DNA from: Lysinibacillus pakistanensis
GTDB lineage: Bacteria; Bacillota; Bacilli; Bacillales_A; Planococcaceae
Reading direction: 5' to 3'
Length of the DNA stretch: 64,000 bases
Assembly: GCA_001312325.1 (NCBI GenBank)
Contig: BBDJ01000025.1
Location: forward strand, 12,302-76,301
The stretch's first letter is position 1, and each line of letters begins with the position of its first letter. The position numbers and the translations under genes are program-made. The notes under the pieces were generated by a model. That model worked only from the letters and a program-made list of their open reading frames with translations. It was not told where the DNA came from and did no database searches. Below are positions 54,407-64,000 of this stretch, one piece after another.

Positions 54407-54426
54407 TAACTTAGTATACTAAGTAT
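54407..54426 (+). promoter_or_regulatory. Candidate GntR operator 3 (catabolic genes)
   Basis: TAACTTA GTATAC TAAGTAT contains the perfect 16-bp palindrome ACTTAGTATACTAAGT. It lies 30 bases before the dehydrogenase gene. Confidence 0.8.
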
Positions 54427-54455
54427 TATAACTATATTTTCGAAGGAGAAATTAT

Positions 54456-55444
54456 ATGACAAAAACAGTTCTATTAATTGAACCAACGATCCGACCGAAT
54501 GGTGTTGAGTACTTAACCAATCATTTTAATGTAGTGTTGGCACCGAATGGTTCAGAGGAGACCATTATAGCCTATATAAACAAACACCAGGCCCGTGCAG
54601 TCATTGTAAGAACAGAAAAAAATTACAAGAAATATTTTAGAAAGCTGCCCCTCCCTTGAAGTCGTAGGAATGCATGGAGTCGGGCTAGATAATATAGATG
54701 TTCCAAGCGCAACAGAAAATGGCGTAGTCGTGTTGAATGCCCCATCTAGTAACTATACTTCTGTAGCAGAGCATGCAATGATGTCCATTTTAGCTTTAAG
54801 TAGAAGCTTAAATATTAGTGATTCTAAAGTTAGAAACAATGAATGGCATTATAGAGAATCGTATTTTCCTATGGAAGTGAACGGGAAGACACTTTTAATC
54901 GTTGGAATGGGAAGGGTTGGACAGGATTTAGCTAAAAAAAGCAAGGGCATTTAATATGAATGTTTTAGGATTTGACCCATTTGTTACAGAATCAGAAATG
55001 CAGCTACATGGTGTTGTTAAAATCGATGACTTAAATATGTGTCTTCCAATATGTGATTTTATCTCTTTACATGCCCCATTAACGAAAAACACCTATCATG
55101 TATTTTCTGCTAAGCAATTTGAGTTAATGAAAGAGTCAGCATTTGTTATTAATTTAGGGAGAGGCTCATTGATAAATGAACAAGCACTATCTAGCGCACT
55201 AGTTACTAAAAAAATAGCTGGTGCAGCGTTAGATGTATTAGAGCAAGAGCCCCCAAATAGTGATAACCCTCTTTTTACATTGGAGAATGTAATTTTCACA
55301 CCGCATTTTGGTGGCGATACATTAGAGGCAAAAGATAGATGCTCTGAATCTATAACACACGAAGTCGGTGTTGTGTTAAATGGGAAAATATCAAGAAATG
55401 TAGTAAATCCACAAGTATTAGGCAACGCAAAGGCTTATAAATAA
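54456..55444 (+). CDS. D-isomer-specific 2-hydroxyacid dehydrogenase (frame broken)
   Basis: 328 residues after correcting seven A at 54616-54622 and 54944-54950. The NAD-binding motif is LLIVGMGRVGQDLA near residue 147. Catalytic residues of the family are visible: Arg in NLGRGSLI, Glu in VLEQEPP and His in TPHFGGDT. It is close in architecture to phosphoglycerate-dehydrogenase-like enzymes without the regulatory ACT domain. Substrate is unknown; context suggests a 2-keto or 2-hydroxy acid derived from the imported amino compound. It starts the third operon under the GntR operator. Confidence 0.88.
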
Positions 55445-55465
55445 CATTTAAAGGAGATTATTAAA

Positions 55466-56354
55466 ATGAAATTTAATGGAATTATGACTGCATTAGTCAC
55501 ACCTTTACACCTTGATGGGTCTGTTGATAAACAAAGCTTCGCAAATCTAATTGAGGATCAACTAAATAATCATATTCATTCTTTGCTTGTATTAGGTGGA
55601 ACAGGAGAATATGCTGCTCTTAATATGGAGCAACGAAAAATTGCTATTGATGTTGCATTAAGTACTGTCAATGGTCGTGTGCCAGTAGTAGTAGGCTTGC
55701 TTTCTCCAGGATTAGGCGACAATGTAGAATTAGGTAGCTATGCAAAACAAGCTGGTGCTGACGCTGTTATGATTGTGACACCATATTATGTAAGTCCAAC
55801 AAAACAAGGATTTATCGAATACTATGAAGCGATTGATAAATGTTTAGAGATGCCAATTATCCTCTATAACATTCCTTATAAAACAGGCATTCATTTGGCG
55901 AATGATACAGTAAAAGAGATTGTTGAAAATGTGCCAAATGTAGTTGGAATGAAAGTTTGCTCAGATAATATAGGTGATGTCCTTGAGCTACTTCAAATTG
56001 TTGGTGATAAAATTTCCGTTCTTTGTGGAGAGGACTTCCGAGCAGTGTCTTCATTTATTGCAGGGGCGCCAGGGGCCATTACAGCTAGCTCAAATCTTAT
56101 TCCTGAAGTATGGGTGAAGATTTATGACTTAGTTCAAGAAAAAAAACTATGACGAGGCAATAGAACTGCATAAAAAGTATTTCCCATTAATGAAGACGCT
56201 ATATAAAGAAGGAAACCCAGGACCTTTAAAAGCCGCATTAAACTTTGTCGGTATACCTGTTGGTTCAGTTTCAGTTCCGTTAGTAGATGCTTCATCTACT
56301 GTTGAAGCAGAGCTTAAAAATAAATTAACAGAGCTGGTTGTACCTGTAAGATAG
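55466..56354 (+). CDS. DapA-family (dihydrodipicolinate synthase-like) aldolase/deaminase (frame broken)
   Basis: 295 residues after correcting eight A at 56149-56156. The TIM-barrel lyase has the family substrate motif GGTGEYAALN and a Tyr in YYVSPTKQGFIEYYEAI, ILYNIPYKTG with the catalytic tyrosine, and the Schiff-base lysine in VVGMKVCSDN near residue 160. Genes of this type in catabolic clusters often cleave or deaminate keto acids, for example in hydroxyproline or sugar-acid use, rather than make dipicolinate. AAGGAG precedes ATG 55466. Confidence 0.87.
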
Positions 56355-56410
56355 GGTAACGATTTTTACTAGCTCAATATGTTGAGTGGATAACAATATT
56401 GGAGGTATAT

Positions 56411-57959
56411 ATGGTAGTAGCATATAAGCATGAGCCGTTTACTAATTTTAGTGTTGAAGCTAATCGATTAGATTATTTAAATGCTTTACAAGCTGTTGAA
56501 GGGTACTTAGGGCAAGATTACGATTTAGTAATTGGTGGAGAGCGAATTACCACAGAGGATAAGATTGTTTCCTACAATCCTTCCAATAAAAGAGAAGTGA
56601 TAGGACATGTATCGAAGGCAAACAAAGAGCTAGCCGAAAAAGCTATGCAAGCAGCTGTTCAAGCATTTAAAACGTGGAAAAAAAGTGAAACCTGAGTCTC
56701 GCGCAGATGTTTTATTTAAGGCTGCGGCAATTATTCGTCGTCGAAAGCATGAATTTTCAGCATTGTTAACAAAGGAAGCGGGTAAGCCATGGAAGGAGGC
56801 AGATGCAGATACAGCAGAAGCCATTGATTTCTTGGAGTACTATGGTCGTCAAATGCTTTTAATTAAAGACGGCTCACCAGTTCAAAGTCGTCCAAATGAA
56901 TTTAATCGTTATGACTATATTCCATTAGGGGTAGGTATTATTATCTCTCCATGGAACTTTCCATTTGCGATAATGGCTGGAACAACAGTAGCGGCAATTG
57001 TGACAGGTAATACAGTATTATTAAAGCCAGCTTCCACTACTCCAGTGATTGCTGCAAAATTTGTTGAAGTAATGGAGGAAGCAGGTCTTCCTAAAGGTGT
57101 TCTTAATTTTGTGCCAGGAAATGGCTCAGAAGTGGGAGATTATCTGGTCGATCATAAAGACACACGATTTATCAGCTTTACAGGTTCGCGTGATGTTGGT
57201 CTCCGTATTTTTGACCGTGCTTCGAAAGTTCGTAACGGGCAAATTTGGATAAAGCGTGTGATTGCAGAAATGGGAGGAAAGGACACAATTGTTGTTGATA
57301 AAGAAGCAGACCTAGAATTAGCAGCGACTTCGATAGTATCCTCCGCGTTTGGCTTCTCTGGTCAAAAATGTTCTGCATGTTCTCGTGCAGTTATTGTAGA
57401 AGATGTTTATGATCAAGTTCTTGAACGTGTGGTAGCATTAACCAATGAATTGACTCAAGGTGATCCAACGGACTATACAAACTACATGGCAACTGTAATT
57501 GATCAAAATGCCTATAATAAAATCATGGATTATATTGAGATTGGTAAGCAGGAAGGAAGGCTGTTAACAGGTGGAAAAGGGGACGATTCTATCGGTTACT
57601 TTATTCAGCCAACTGTATTTGCTGACCTTTCTCCAGAGGCAAGGATTATGAAGGAAGAGATTTTTGGACCAGTAGTTGGCTTTACGAAGGCTAAGGATTT
57701 TGATCATGCAATTGAAATCGCTAACAATACAGAATATGGCTTAACGGGTGCAGTGATTACAAATAACCGTGGGCATATAGAAAAGGCTCGTGAAGAATTC
57801 CATGTCGGAAACCTTTACTTCAACCGAGGTTGTACAGGCGCTATTGTTGGTTATCAACCGTTTGGGGGATTTAATATGTCTGGAACAGACTCCAAAGCTG
57901 GTGGGCCAGATTATTTACTTCTTCATATGCAAGCAAAAACAAGCTCAGAAATGCTTTAA
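56411..57959 (+). CDS. rocA: 1-pyrroline-5-carboxylate dehydrogenase, RocA-like (frame broken)
   Basis: 515 residues, the same length as Bacillus RocA, after correcting seven A at 56687-56693. It oxidises glutamate-gamma-semialdehyde to glutamate with NAD+. The catalytic cysteine is in [13 protein letters not shown], the general base Glu is in [10 protein letters not shown], and NAD contacts are in [11 protein letters not shown] and [11 protein letters not shown] 56411, with GGAGGT seven bases upstream, is preferred to the TTG four codons earlier. A DapA-like lyase next to it could produce a semialdehyde that it oxidises. Last gene of the GntR-controlled cluster. Confidence 0.92.
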
Positions 57960-57987
57960 GAGCTAGGCTTTATAATAACATTGCATA

Positions 57988-58036
57988 AACCAACCAATTG
58001 TCGATAATGCTATAGGCAACTGGTTGGTTAATTTTA
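57988..58036 (+). terminator. Terminator of the catabolic operon
   Basis: AACCAACCAATTG pairs with CAACTGGTTGGTT and is followed by AATTTTAG. Confidence 0.85.
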
Positions 58037-58099
58037 GTTAAAAAAAAGAGTTGCATTTATAAGTTTTAACAAGTATTATTTAATTAAATATAATTATAT

Positions 58100-58112
58100 A
58101 ATTACAAATTAC
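58100..58112 (+). promoter_or_regulatory. Candidate NrtR operator, nrtR side
   Basis: AATTACAAATTAC, a direct repeat of AATTAC separated by one A, lies 29 bases before nrtR. Its exact reverse complement occurs before pncA. Confidence 0.5.
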
Positions 58113-58141
58113 TTAAGTTTTTTAATAAAGGAGTTTTTTCA

Positions 58142-58942
58142 ATGACAAAATTCCAGAGCGAAGAAGAAGTACTTGCAAACTATGATTCCTCAAAATATCA
58201 AACACCTGATGGCTATACAGCGGATATTGCTATTTTTACAATTGTCTCAGAAAAAAAAGAAGAAAAAGCACCCCCGAACATGACGCTAAAGATTATGCTC
58301 ATCAAGCGTGCAGCAAAGGATGCTGAAGGAAATCCCAATATTGAAGGAGGCAAATGGGCACTTCCAGGAGGGTTTATAGATGCCAGTCAAAAGGAAACAG
58401 CCTATATCGCTGCGAAAAGGGAGTTAAAAGAAGAAACAAATGTAGAGGGTCTACATATACAACATTTTGGTGTATACGATGGAATTGATCGAGATCCACG
58501 CGGTTGGATGATTTCAAATGCTTTTTATGCCATTGTTCCAGAAACATTTATTGAGCAACGACAGGCAAGTGATGATGCCGCTGAGGTGGAGCTATTTGAT
58601 ATAGAAGAGGTATTTACCCTTCAACTAGCATTTGATCATCGTCAAATTATTAACGATGCTTTGGCATTTATTAAAAGAGATATGATACAAACAACAGTTG
58701 CTAAAAATTTTCTACCCCCGGAATTTACTTTGTCTGAATTACAGCGAGTGCTACTGACAGTCGGAGAGGATTCCCGAATTTCAAATGATTCCGTATTCTT
58801 TACAAAGGCACCCAAACTACCTTTTATCGAAAGGGTATTGGATGAGGAAGGGAAGCCGAAGAAGACAAAACGTAATTCTTTTAGACCTTCACAACTATAT
58901 ACATTTAACGACTTTGAAATTATTGAGTCTATTTACCATTAG
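58142..58942 (+). CDS. nrtR: NrtR-like Nudix transcriptional regulator of NAD metabolism
   Basis: 266 residues, intact. An N-terminal Nudix domain (WALPGGFIDASQKETAYIAAKRELKEETNV) has a Nudix box that departs from GX5E, as in NrtR proteins, which bind rather than hydrolyse. A C-terminal winged-helix segment follows, rich in basic residues (KPKKTKRNSFRPSQLYTF). NrtR represses NAD salvage and synthesis genes until ADP-ribose binds. It could instead be an active ADP-ribose pyrophosphatase. It sits before pncA-pncB-nadD, which strongly supports the regulatory role. Confidence 0.82.
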   Translation: MTKFQSEEEVLANYDSSKYQTPDGYTADIAIFTIVSEKKEEKAPPNMTLKIMLIKRAAKDAEGNPNIEGGKWALPGGFIDASQKETAYIAAKRELKEETNVEGLHIQHFGVYDGIDRDPRGWMISNAFYAIVPETFIEQRQASDDAAEVELFDIEEVFTLQLAFDHRQIINDALAFIKRDMIQTTVAKNFLPPEFTLSELQRVLLTVGEDSRISNDSVFFTKAPKLPFIERVLDEEGKPKKTKRNSFRPSQLYTFNDFEIIESIYH

Positions 58943-58976
58943 GAAAGATTCGTCTTTCCTGTTTATTTTAATAAAT

Positions 58977-58989
58977 GTAATTTGTAATT
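58977..58989 (+). promoter_or_regulatory. Candidate NrtR operator, pncA side
   Basis: GTAATTTGTAATT is the exact reverse complement of the 13-mer before nrtR and lies 34 bases before the pncA start. Confidence 0.5.
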
Positions 58990-59023
58990 TTAGTATTACT
59001 AATTAATAAGATGGAGTGATGAA

Positions 59024-59578
59024 ATGATGAAAAAGCGAGCATTAATTAATATTGATTACACAGTGGATTTTGTTGCATCAGATGGAGCTTTAACTTGTGG
59101 AGAGCCTGGACAGCTGCTTGAGCAGAAAAATGTAGACTTAACAAAGGAATTTATTAGGAATGGAGAGTTTACTGTATTTGCTATAGATGTTCATGAAGAA
59201 GGGGATGTTTATCATCCAGAAACAAAGCTATTCCCACCACATAATATTCGAAATACTAAAGGCAGAGATTTATATGGTGCATTAAAACCATTATATGAAG
59301 AAAATAAAGAGCAAGATCACGTCAATTACATGGATAAAACGCGTTACTCTGCTTTTGCAGGAACAGATTTAGAATTGAAATTACGTGAAAGAGGGATTAC
59401 TGAGCTTCATTTAATCGGCGTTTGTACAGATATCTGCGTTCTCCATACAGCAGTAGATGCTTATAATAAAGGGTTCGATATCGTCATTCATAAAAATGCT
59501 GTCGCCTCCTTTAATCAAACAGGACATGAGTGGGCGTTAGGGCATTTCGAGCACACGCTTGGTGCCACTATTATTTGA
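59024..59578 (+). CDS. pncA: Nicotinamidase
   Basis: 184 residues, intact. The isochorismatase-fold amidase hydrolyses nicotinamide to nicotinate. The catalytic triad is visible: Asp in NIDYTVDF (residues 11-15), Lys in YMDKTRYSAF and the nucleophile Cys in GVCTDICVLHT. AGGAG-poor ribosome site GATGGAGTG precedes ATG 59024; ATG 59027 is an alternative. It begins a salvage operon with pncB 23 bases downstream and nadD. Confidence 0.93.
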   Translation: MMKKRALINIDYTVDFVASDGALTCGEPGQLLEQKNVDLTKEFIRNGEFTVFAIDVHEEGDVYHPETKLFPPHNIRNTKGRDLYGALKPLYEENKEQDHVNYMDKTRYSAFAGTDLELKLRERGITELHLIGVCTDICVLHTAVDAYNKGFDIVIHKNAVASFNQTGHEWALGHFEHTLGATII

Positions 59579-59601
59579 CAATCAGGGATGGAGGAAAATA
59601 C

Positions 59602-61066
59602 ATGAAATATGCAGACGATAGCTTCATGTTACACACGGATTTATATCAAATGAATATGGTTCAAACCTATTGGCAAGATGGTGTTCATCAACGTAAAGCT
59701 GTGTTTGAGCTATATTTTAGAAAACTTCCATTTGGTAATGGTTATGCGGTATTTGCTGGCTTAAAAAAAATTACCGATTTTATCAATAACTTTAGATTCT
59801 CTCAAAATGACATTCAATATTTACGAGAAGAGGGGAAGTATCCCGAAGATTTTCTTCAATATCTTCAGGAGCTTAGGTTTACAGGAAGCATTAAAGGGAT
59901 GAGAGAAGGAGAACTCGTTTTTGCCAACGAGCCTATCCTAAGAATTGAAGCGCCATTAGCAGAGGCCCAATTAATTGAAACCCCTTTGTTAAATATCGTG
60001 AATTACCAAACACTAATTGCAACAAAGGCCTCACGTATCAAACAAGTGACAGGTGAGGATGTCGTAATGGAGTTCGGCACTCGACGTGCACACGAATTTG
60101 ATGCTGCTATTTGGGGTGCCCGTGCAGCTTATATAGGCGGATTCTCTGCAACAAGTAATGTAAGGGCAGGGAAATTGTTCGGTATTCCCGTGTCAGGAAC
60201 TCATGCCCATGCGATGATTCAAACCTATCAAGATGAGTATACTGCATTTAAAAAAATATGCAGTTGCACATAAAGATTGTGTTTTTTTAGTAGATACCTA
60301 TGATACGTTACATTCAGGCGTTCCAAATGCAATTCGTGTAGCCAAGGAATTAGGAGATCAGATTAATTTTATTGGTATCCGTTTAGACAGTGGCGATCTA
60401 GCCTACCTTTCAAAAAGAGCAAGAAAAATGCTAGATGATACGGGCTTTACAGACGCTAAAATTATGGCCTCGAATGATTTGGACGAATATACAATCATGC
60501 ATTTAAAATCGCAAGGAGCGCGAATCGATGCTTGGGGAATTGGAACAAAGCTGATTACAGCCTACGATCAAGCTGCTCTTGGCGGAGTATACAAATTAGT
60601 TTCTATTGAAAATGAGAGTGGAGAAATGGTCGATACGATTAAAATTTCAGCAAATCCCGAAAAAGTGACTACTCCTGGGTGTAAGCGTGTTTATCGTATT
60701 GTTAATAATGAGAATGGTCATGCTGAAGGTGACTATATTGCCCTTGATGATGAAAACATCCAGCAAATAGAAAGATTAAAAATGTTCCACCCTGTTCATA
60801 CGTATATAAGTAAATTTGTTACGAATTTTACAGCGATAGAGTTACATGAAAGCATTGTAGAAAAAGGGGAAGTTGTGTTTGAGGAACCTACTATTCAAGA
60901 AACACAAGCATATGCGAAGCAAAATTTAAAATTGTTATGGTGTGAGTACAAACGAACAATGAACCCAGAAGAGTATCCAGTCGATTTAAGTCAAACTTGC
61001 TGGGATAACAAGATATCCAGCATTCGGGCCATAAAAGAAAAAAATTTCGAAAACGATGAATACTAA
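59602..61066 (+). CDS. pncB: Nicotinate phosphoribosyltransferase (frame broken)
   Basis: 487 residues after correcting seven A at 60250-60256. It makes nicotinate mononucleotide from nicotinate and PRPP with ATP. Segments of the family are LHTDLYQMNMVQTYW, FELYFRKLPFGNGYAVFAGL, VMEFGTRRAHEFDAAIWGARAAYIGGF, GTHAHAMIQ and IRLDSGDLAYLSK. ATG 59602 has GGAGG upstream. The eight-A run at 59763-59770 is in frame and correct. Coupled to pncA and nadD in an NAD salvage operon. Confidence 0.94.
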
Positions 61067-61092
61067 ATAGAAAACGATAGGAGGAAGATACG

Positions 61093-61709
61093 ATGGCGAG
61101 GATAGGTATTTATGGTTCATCCTTTGATCCAATTACCAATGTTCATCTTTGGACAGCTAGTACAGTCGCACACCGTTGTAAATTAGATAAGGTTATTTTT
61201 TTTACCTTGCTCAAACAAACGGAAGGATAAAACAATAAAAACAGAGGATACTCATCGCTGGAATATGCTACAGCTAGCGATTTCCAAAGATGATCGTTTT
61301 ATTGCAGATTCTTATGAAATGAATCAAGAAGGTTGGAATATTTACACATATGACACCATGAAGTATTTTAGAGAAAAGCACCCAGAGGATGAAGTTCATT
61401 TTATTATGGGCGCTGATTTATTAGTGGATATTGGTGCGGGGTTATGGAAAAAAAGGTGACGCATTAGTAGCTGAAAATAAATTTATTGTAATGGCAAGGC
61501 ATGGTATTGATATGCTATCAACGATTAGTCGTTCTCCAATTTTAAGAAATAATGATGATGGGAGATTCCATCTTATAGATAAGGGATTAGCAATGGAAAT
61601 TAGTTCTACCTATATTCGTGAAGAATTTACGATGGGTGGTGAGCCAAGGTATCTCTTGCCAAATTCATGTTACGATTATATTAAAGAGCATCATCTTTAT
61701 CGTAAATAA
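61093..61709 (+). CDS. nadD: Nicotinate-nucleotide adenylyltransferase (frame broken)
   Basis: 204 residues after shortening the eight T at 61196-61203 and seven A at 61448-61454. It transfers AMP to nicotinate mononucleotide. The nucleotidyltransferase motifs are GIYGSSFDPITNVHLW (a T-x-GH-like motif with N replacing G before the VH) and ISSTYIREE near the C-terminus. AGGAGG lies upstream of ATG 61093. This is probably a second, salvage-linked NadD; a housekeeping copy may be elsewhere. Confidence 0.88.
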
Positions 61710-61715
61710 ACTAAT

Positions 61716-61746
61716 AAGTGTGGTTAAGTGCCACACTTTTTTTAAA
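61716..61746 (+). terminator. Terminator of the NAD salvage operon
   Basis: AAGTGTGG pairs with CCACACTT and is followed by a run of T. Confidence 0.88.
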
Positions 61747-61866
61747 TTTTGAAAAGATGGTGAATTTTATCATATATGTTCTCTCGTAAGCTATAATAAA
61801 AATAGCAATGAAATATAATTTTTTTTGCTGGCAATCATTATAATGATTAATGTTAGAAAGGAATTC

Positions 61867-63721
61867 ATGGATGTGCAGCTTACATTAACATTTCTTATTT
61901 TAGGAGCAACAATTTTCGCATTTGTGACCAATAAAATACGAGCAGATCTTGTAGCGATTGTGTCACTATTGGCTTTTGTCATTACGGATATTTTAACACC
62001 CGCGGAGGCATTATCTGGTTTTTCAAACTCTGTAGTTTTAATGATTGCAGGGCTATTTGTCGTGGGTGCAGGAATTTTACGTACGGGTCTTGCAGGGATG
62101 GCAGGCCAGTTATTGCTCAAATGGTCTGGCAATAGTGAGCTGAAATTATTTGTATTACTGCTCATTATTGTAGGATCAGTTGGTGCCTTTATGAGTAATA
62201 CAGGTACTGTAGCATTAATGATGCCAATAGTTGTAAGTATAGCGATCAGTATGAAAGTCAGCCCTTCAAAGTTTCTACTACCACTTTCATACGTAGCGAG
62301 TCTTTCTGGTCTTATGACACTAATTGCATCACCGACCAATTTAATTGTTAGTCAGTTATTATTGGATAGAGGCTATAACAAACTTGGCTTCTTTGAAATA
62401 ACACCTATTGGTATTGTTGGAATGATTGCAGGTATCACTTATTTAGTGCTTGTACGTAATATCCTATTACCTAAGGAACAAAATCGTACCCAGACAAATG
62501 AAGGCTATAAACTTTCGCCGAAGAAAATTATTAAACAGTATGATTTAAATAATCGTCTATTTAAAATCTCTGTTCCAGAAGAATCTCCTATAATTGAAAC
62601 ATCATTAGCAGAATTAAAACTACCCGCTAAGTATATGCTCTGCATGATGAAAATTCATCGCAAATCACAGGAGGGCATTAATTTACTGCCGATGACTTAT
62701 CAAGAAATGGCAGGTCCAACAAGTGTCATTCATGCTAAGGATGAGCTATATGTTCAAGGAGAAGAAGAGGACATCAGCCGTTTCGTTGAAGATTATCATC
62801 TTGAGATGCAAGGGTTAGTTGAAGGAGAGGCCGATGAATTGGTATCAAAGCATCTCGGTATTGCAGAGGTATTGCTCACACCAAATTCAAGCTTTATCAA
62901 TGAAACAGTTAGCTCTCTTGGCTTCCGAGAAAAATACAACCTAAACATTATTGGTATTAACCGAAAAGGTGGATATAAGCTTCAAGATATGATTTCGCAC
63001 AAGTTAAAATTTGGAGATGCTATTTTAGTACAAGGCGCATGGGATGAAATTCTTTTGTTAGCAAGAGAGACCCAGGATGTCGTTGTTGTCGGCCAACCTA
63101 AGGAGCATGCAAGTGTAGCAGCAGCTACAGGTAAAGCTGGTCTTGCGGGTATTATTATGCTATTCATGATTATTTTAATGGCATTCGAAATTTTCCCAGC
63201 TGTTATTTCTGTAATGATTGGTGCAGTTCTGATGATATTAACCGGTTGTTTAAGAAATATGGAAGATGCCTATAGCAATATGAATTTTGAAAGCATTGTG
63301 TTAGTGGCTGCAATGCTTCCAATGGCGACAGCATTAGAAAAAAACAGGTGGTATGGCTATTTTATCTGATGGTATCATCAATGCCCTCGGCGATTTTGGA
63401 CCCTATGGAGTGCTAATTGGTGTTTATATTTTGACAGCAGTTTTTGGTCAATTTATTAGTAATACGGCAACTGCTGTATTGTTTGCACCTATTGCCATGA
63501 GTGCTGCGATTGCAATGGATGTTAGCCCAACAACCTTTATGATAGCAGTAGCAGTAGCAGCAAGCATGGCCTTTGCTACACCGATTGCATCCCCTACCAA
63601 TGCGCTGGTAATGACAGCGGGAGGCTACAAATTTATGGATTTTGTAAGAATAGGAATTCCATTACAGATTGTTATGTTTATTGTAATGATGATAGCCATT
63701 CCGTTCTTTTTCCCATTTTAA
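61867..63721 (+). CDS. SLC13/DASS-type permease with two TrkA-C domains (frame broken)
   Basis: 617 residues after correcting seven A at 63340-63346. Two membrane halves, each with the ion-transporter helical-hairpin motif (NTGTVALMMPI and SPTNLIV; NTATAVLFAPIA and SPTNALV), flank a soluble pair of TrkA-C (RCK_C) domains at residues about 210-400. This is the layout of bacterial SLC13-like divalent anion/Na+ symporters, which carry sulfate, citrate or dicarboxylates. ATG 61867 with AAAGGA upstream is preferred to an in-frame ATG 14 codons earlier. Single-gene unit; substrate is not predictable. Confidence 0.88.
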
Positions 63722-63722
63722 A

Positions 63723-63751
63723 AACTCGGTTTTTATTACCGAGTTTTTTTG
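63723..63751 (+). terminator. Terminator of the SLC13 permease
   Basis: AACTCGGT pairs with ACCGAGTT and is followed by TTTTT. Confidence 0.9.
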
Positions 63752-63927
63752 TTCATTCTTCCTAAAAAAACTATTAATTTTTTATCAAGAAATATGATAA
63801 AATTATATTTTAGTTAGTGGTATTACATTAAGATAATTCGAGTGAAACCAAAAATAATATGTAGTTATTAATATAGGAAGTTTTTCTACTTTAATAAAAA
63901 AAGCTAAATTTTTTTTCTGTAAAAGTG

Positions 63928-63962
63928 TTGACCTTTTTAAAAAAAAGGGGTGTAGTATTATA
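63928..63962 (+). promoter_or_regulatory. Strong promoter, possibly of an rRNA operon beyond the window
   Basis: TTGACC (63928-63933) and TAGTATTATAC (63953-63963) with a spacer of 19, or 18 if the A run is overcalled, lie downstream of an AT-rich stretch and before ACAAGTCGC. This layout is usual for Bacillaceae rRNA promoters. No gene of that operon is in view. Confidence 0.45.
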
Positions 63963-64000
63963 CAAGTCGCCACGGTGACACGCTAAAATAAAGCAAAACA

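Overview
The window looks like chromosome of a low-GC Gram-positive spore-former close to Lysinibacillus. The evidence is AT-rich DNA, AGGAGG-type ribosome binding sites, Bacillaceae-type hut, rocA and feo genes, S-layer-homology (SLH) surface proteins and diverged PerR and Fur boxes. No sequence search was possible, so the genus is an inference.

The sequence has one pervasive peculiarity. Nearly every gene over about 800 bp is broken by single-base shifts, almost all inside runs of A or T. In about fifty places a run of 7 or 8 has to be shortened by one base, and the protein then becomes a family-length reading frame. I treat these as probable sequencing or consensus errors, and give each gene its full restored extent and the place of each break. 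A few breaks lie outside long runs and are flagged separately.

Layout. 1-500: end of an ABC permease and a small membrane protein. 900-20300: an iron-acquisition region with four siderophore-binding lipoproteins, three AraC regulators fused to a binding-protein domain, two further AraC regulators, two MFS transporters, a siderophore-esterase-like hydrolase, ten Fur-box-like sites and a feoA/split-feoB set. A serine hydrolase, a degraded YqcI/YcgG gene and a repeat element lie inside it. 20700-27400: three tail-collar (microcystin-dependent-protein-like) genes followed by a very large SLH-anchored surface protein. 27600-39000: secreted proteins, a large hybrid sensor kinase divergent from a response regulator with a bacterial transcriptional activation domain, a repeat-rich secreted protein and a chemotaxis receptor. 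39400-44300: an AEC transporter, a TPP riboswitch with thiC, and catalase with a PerR box. 44700-51100: an AraC-type response regulator divergent from hutH-hutU-hutI. 51200-58000: a GntR-controlled amino-acid uptake and catabolic cluster with three matching palindromic operators. 58100-61700: NAD salvage (nrtR, pncA, pncB, nadD). 61800-63700: an SLC13-type transporter. The last 100 bases look like a strong, possibly rRNA, promoter.

The genes form coherent modules. In the iron region each binding protein sits beside a regulator able to sense the same ligand, but no siderophore permease or ATPase is present, so those must be encoded elsewhere. A dispersed repeat family (four copies, one with a 36-bp tandem expansion) carries a hairpin that is kept by paired base changes between copies; it is the least explained structure in the window.
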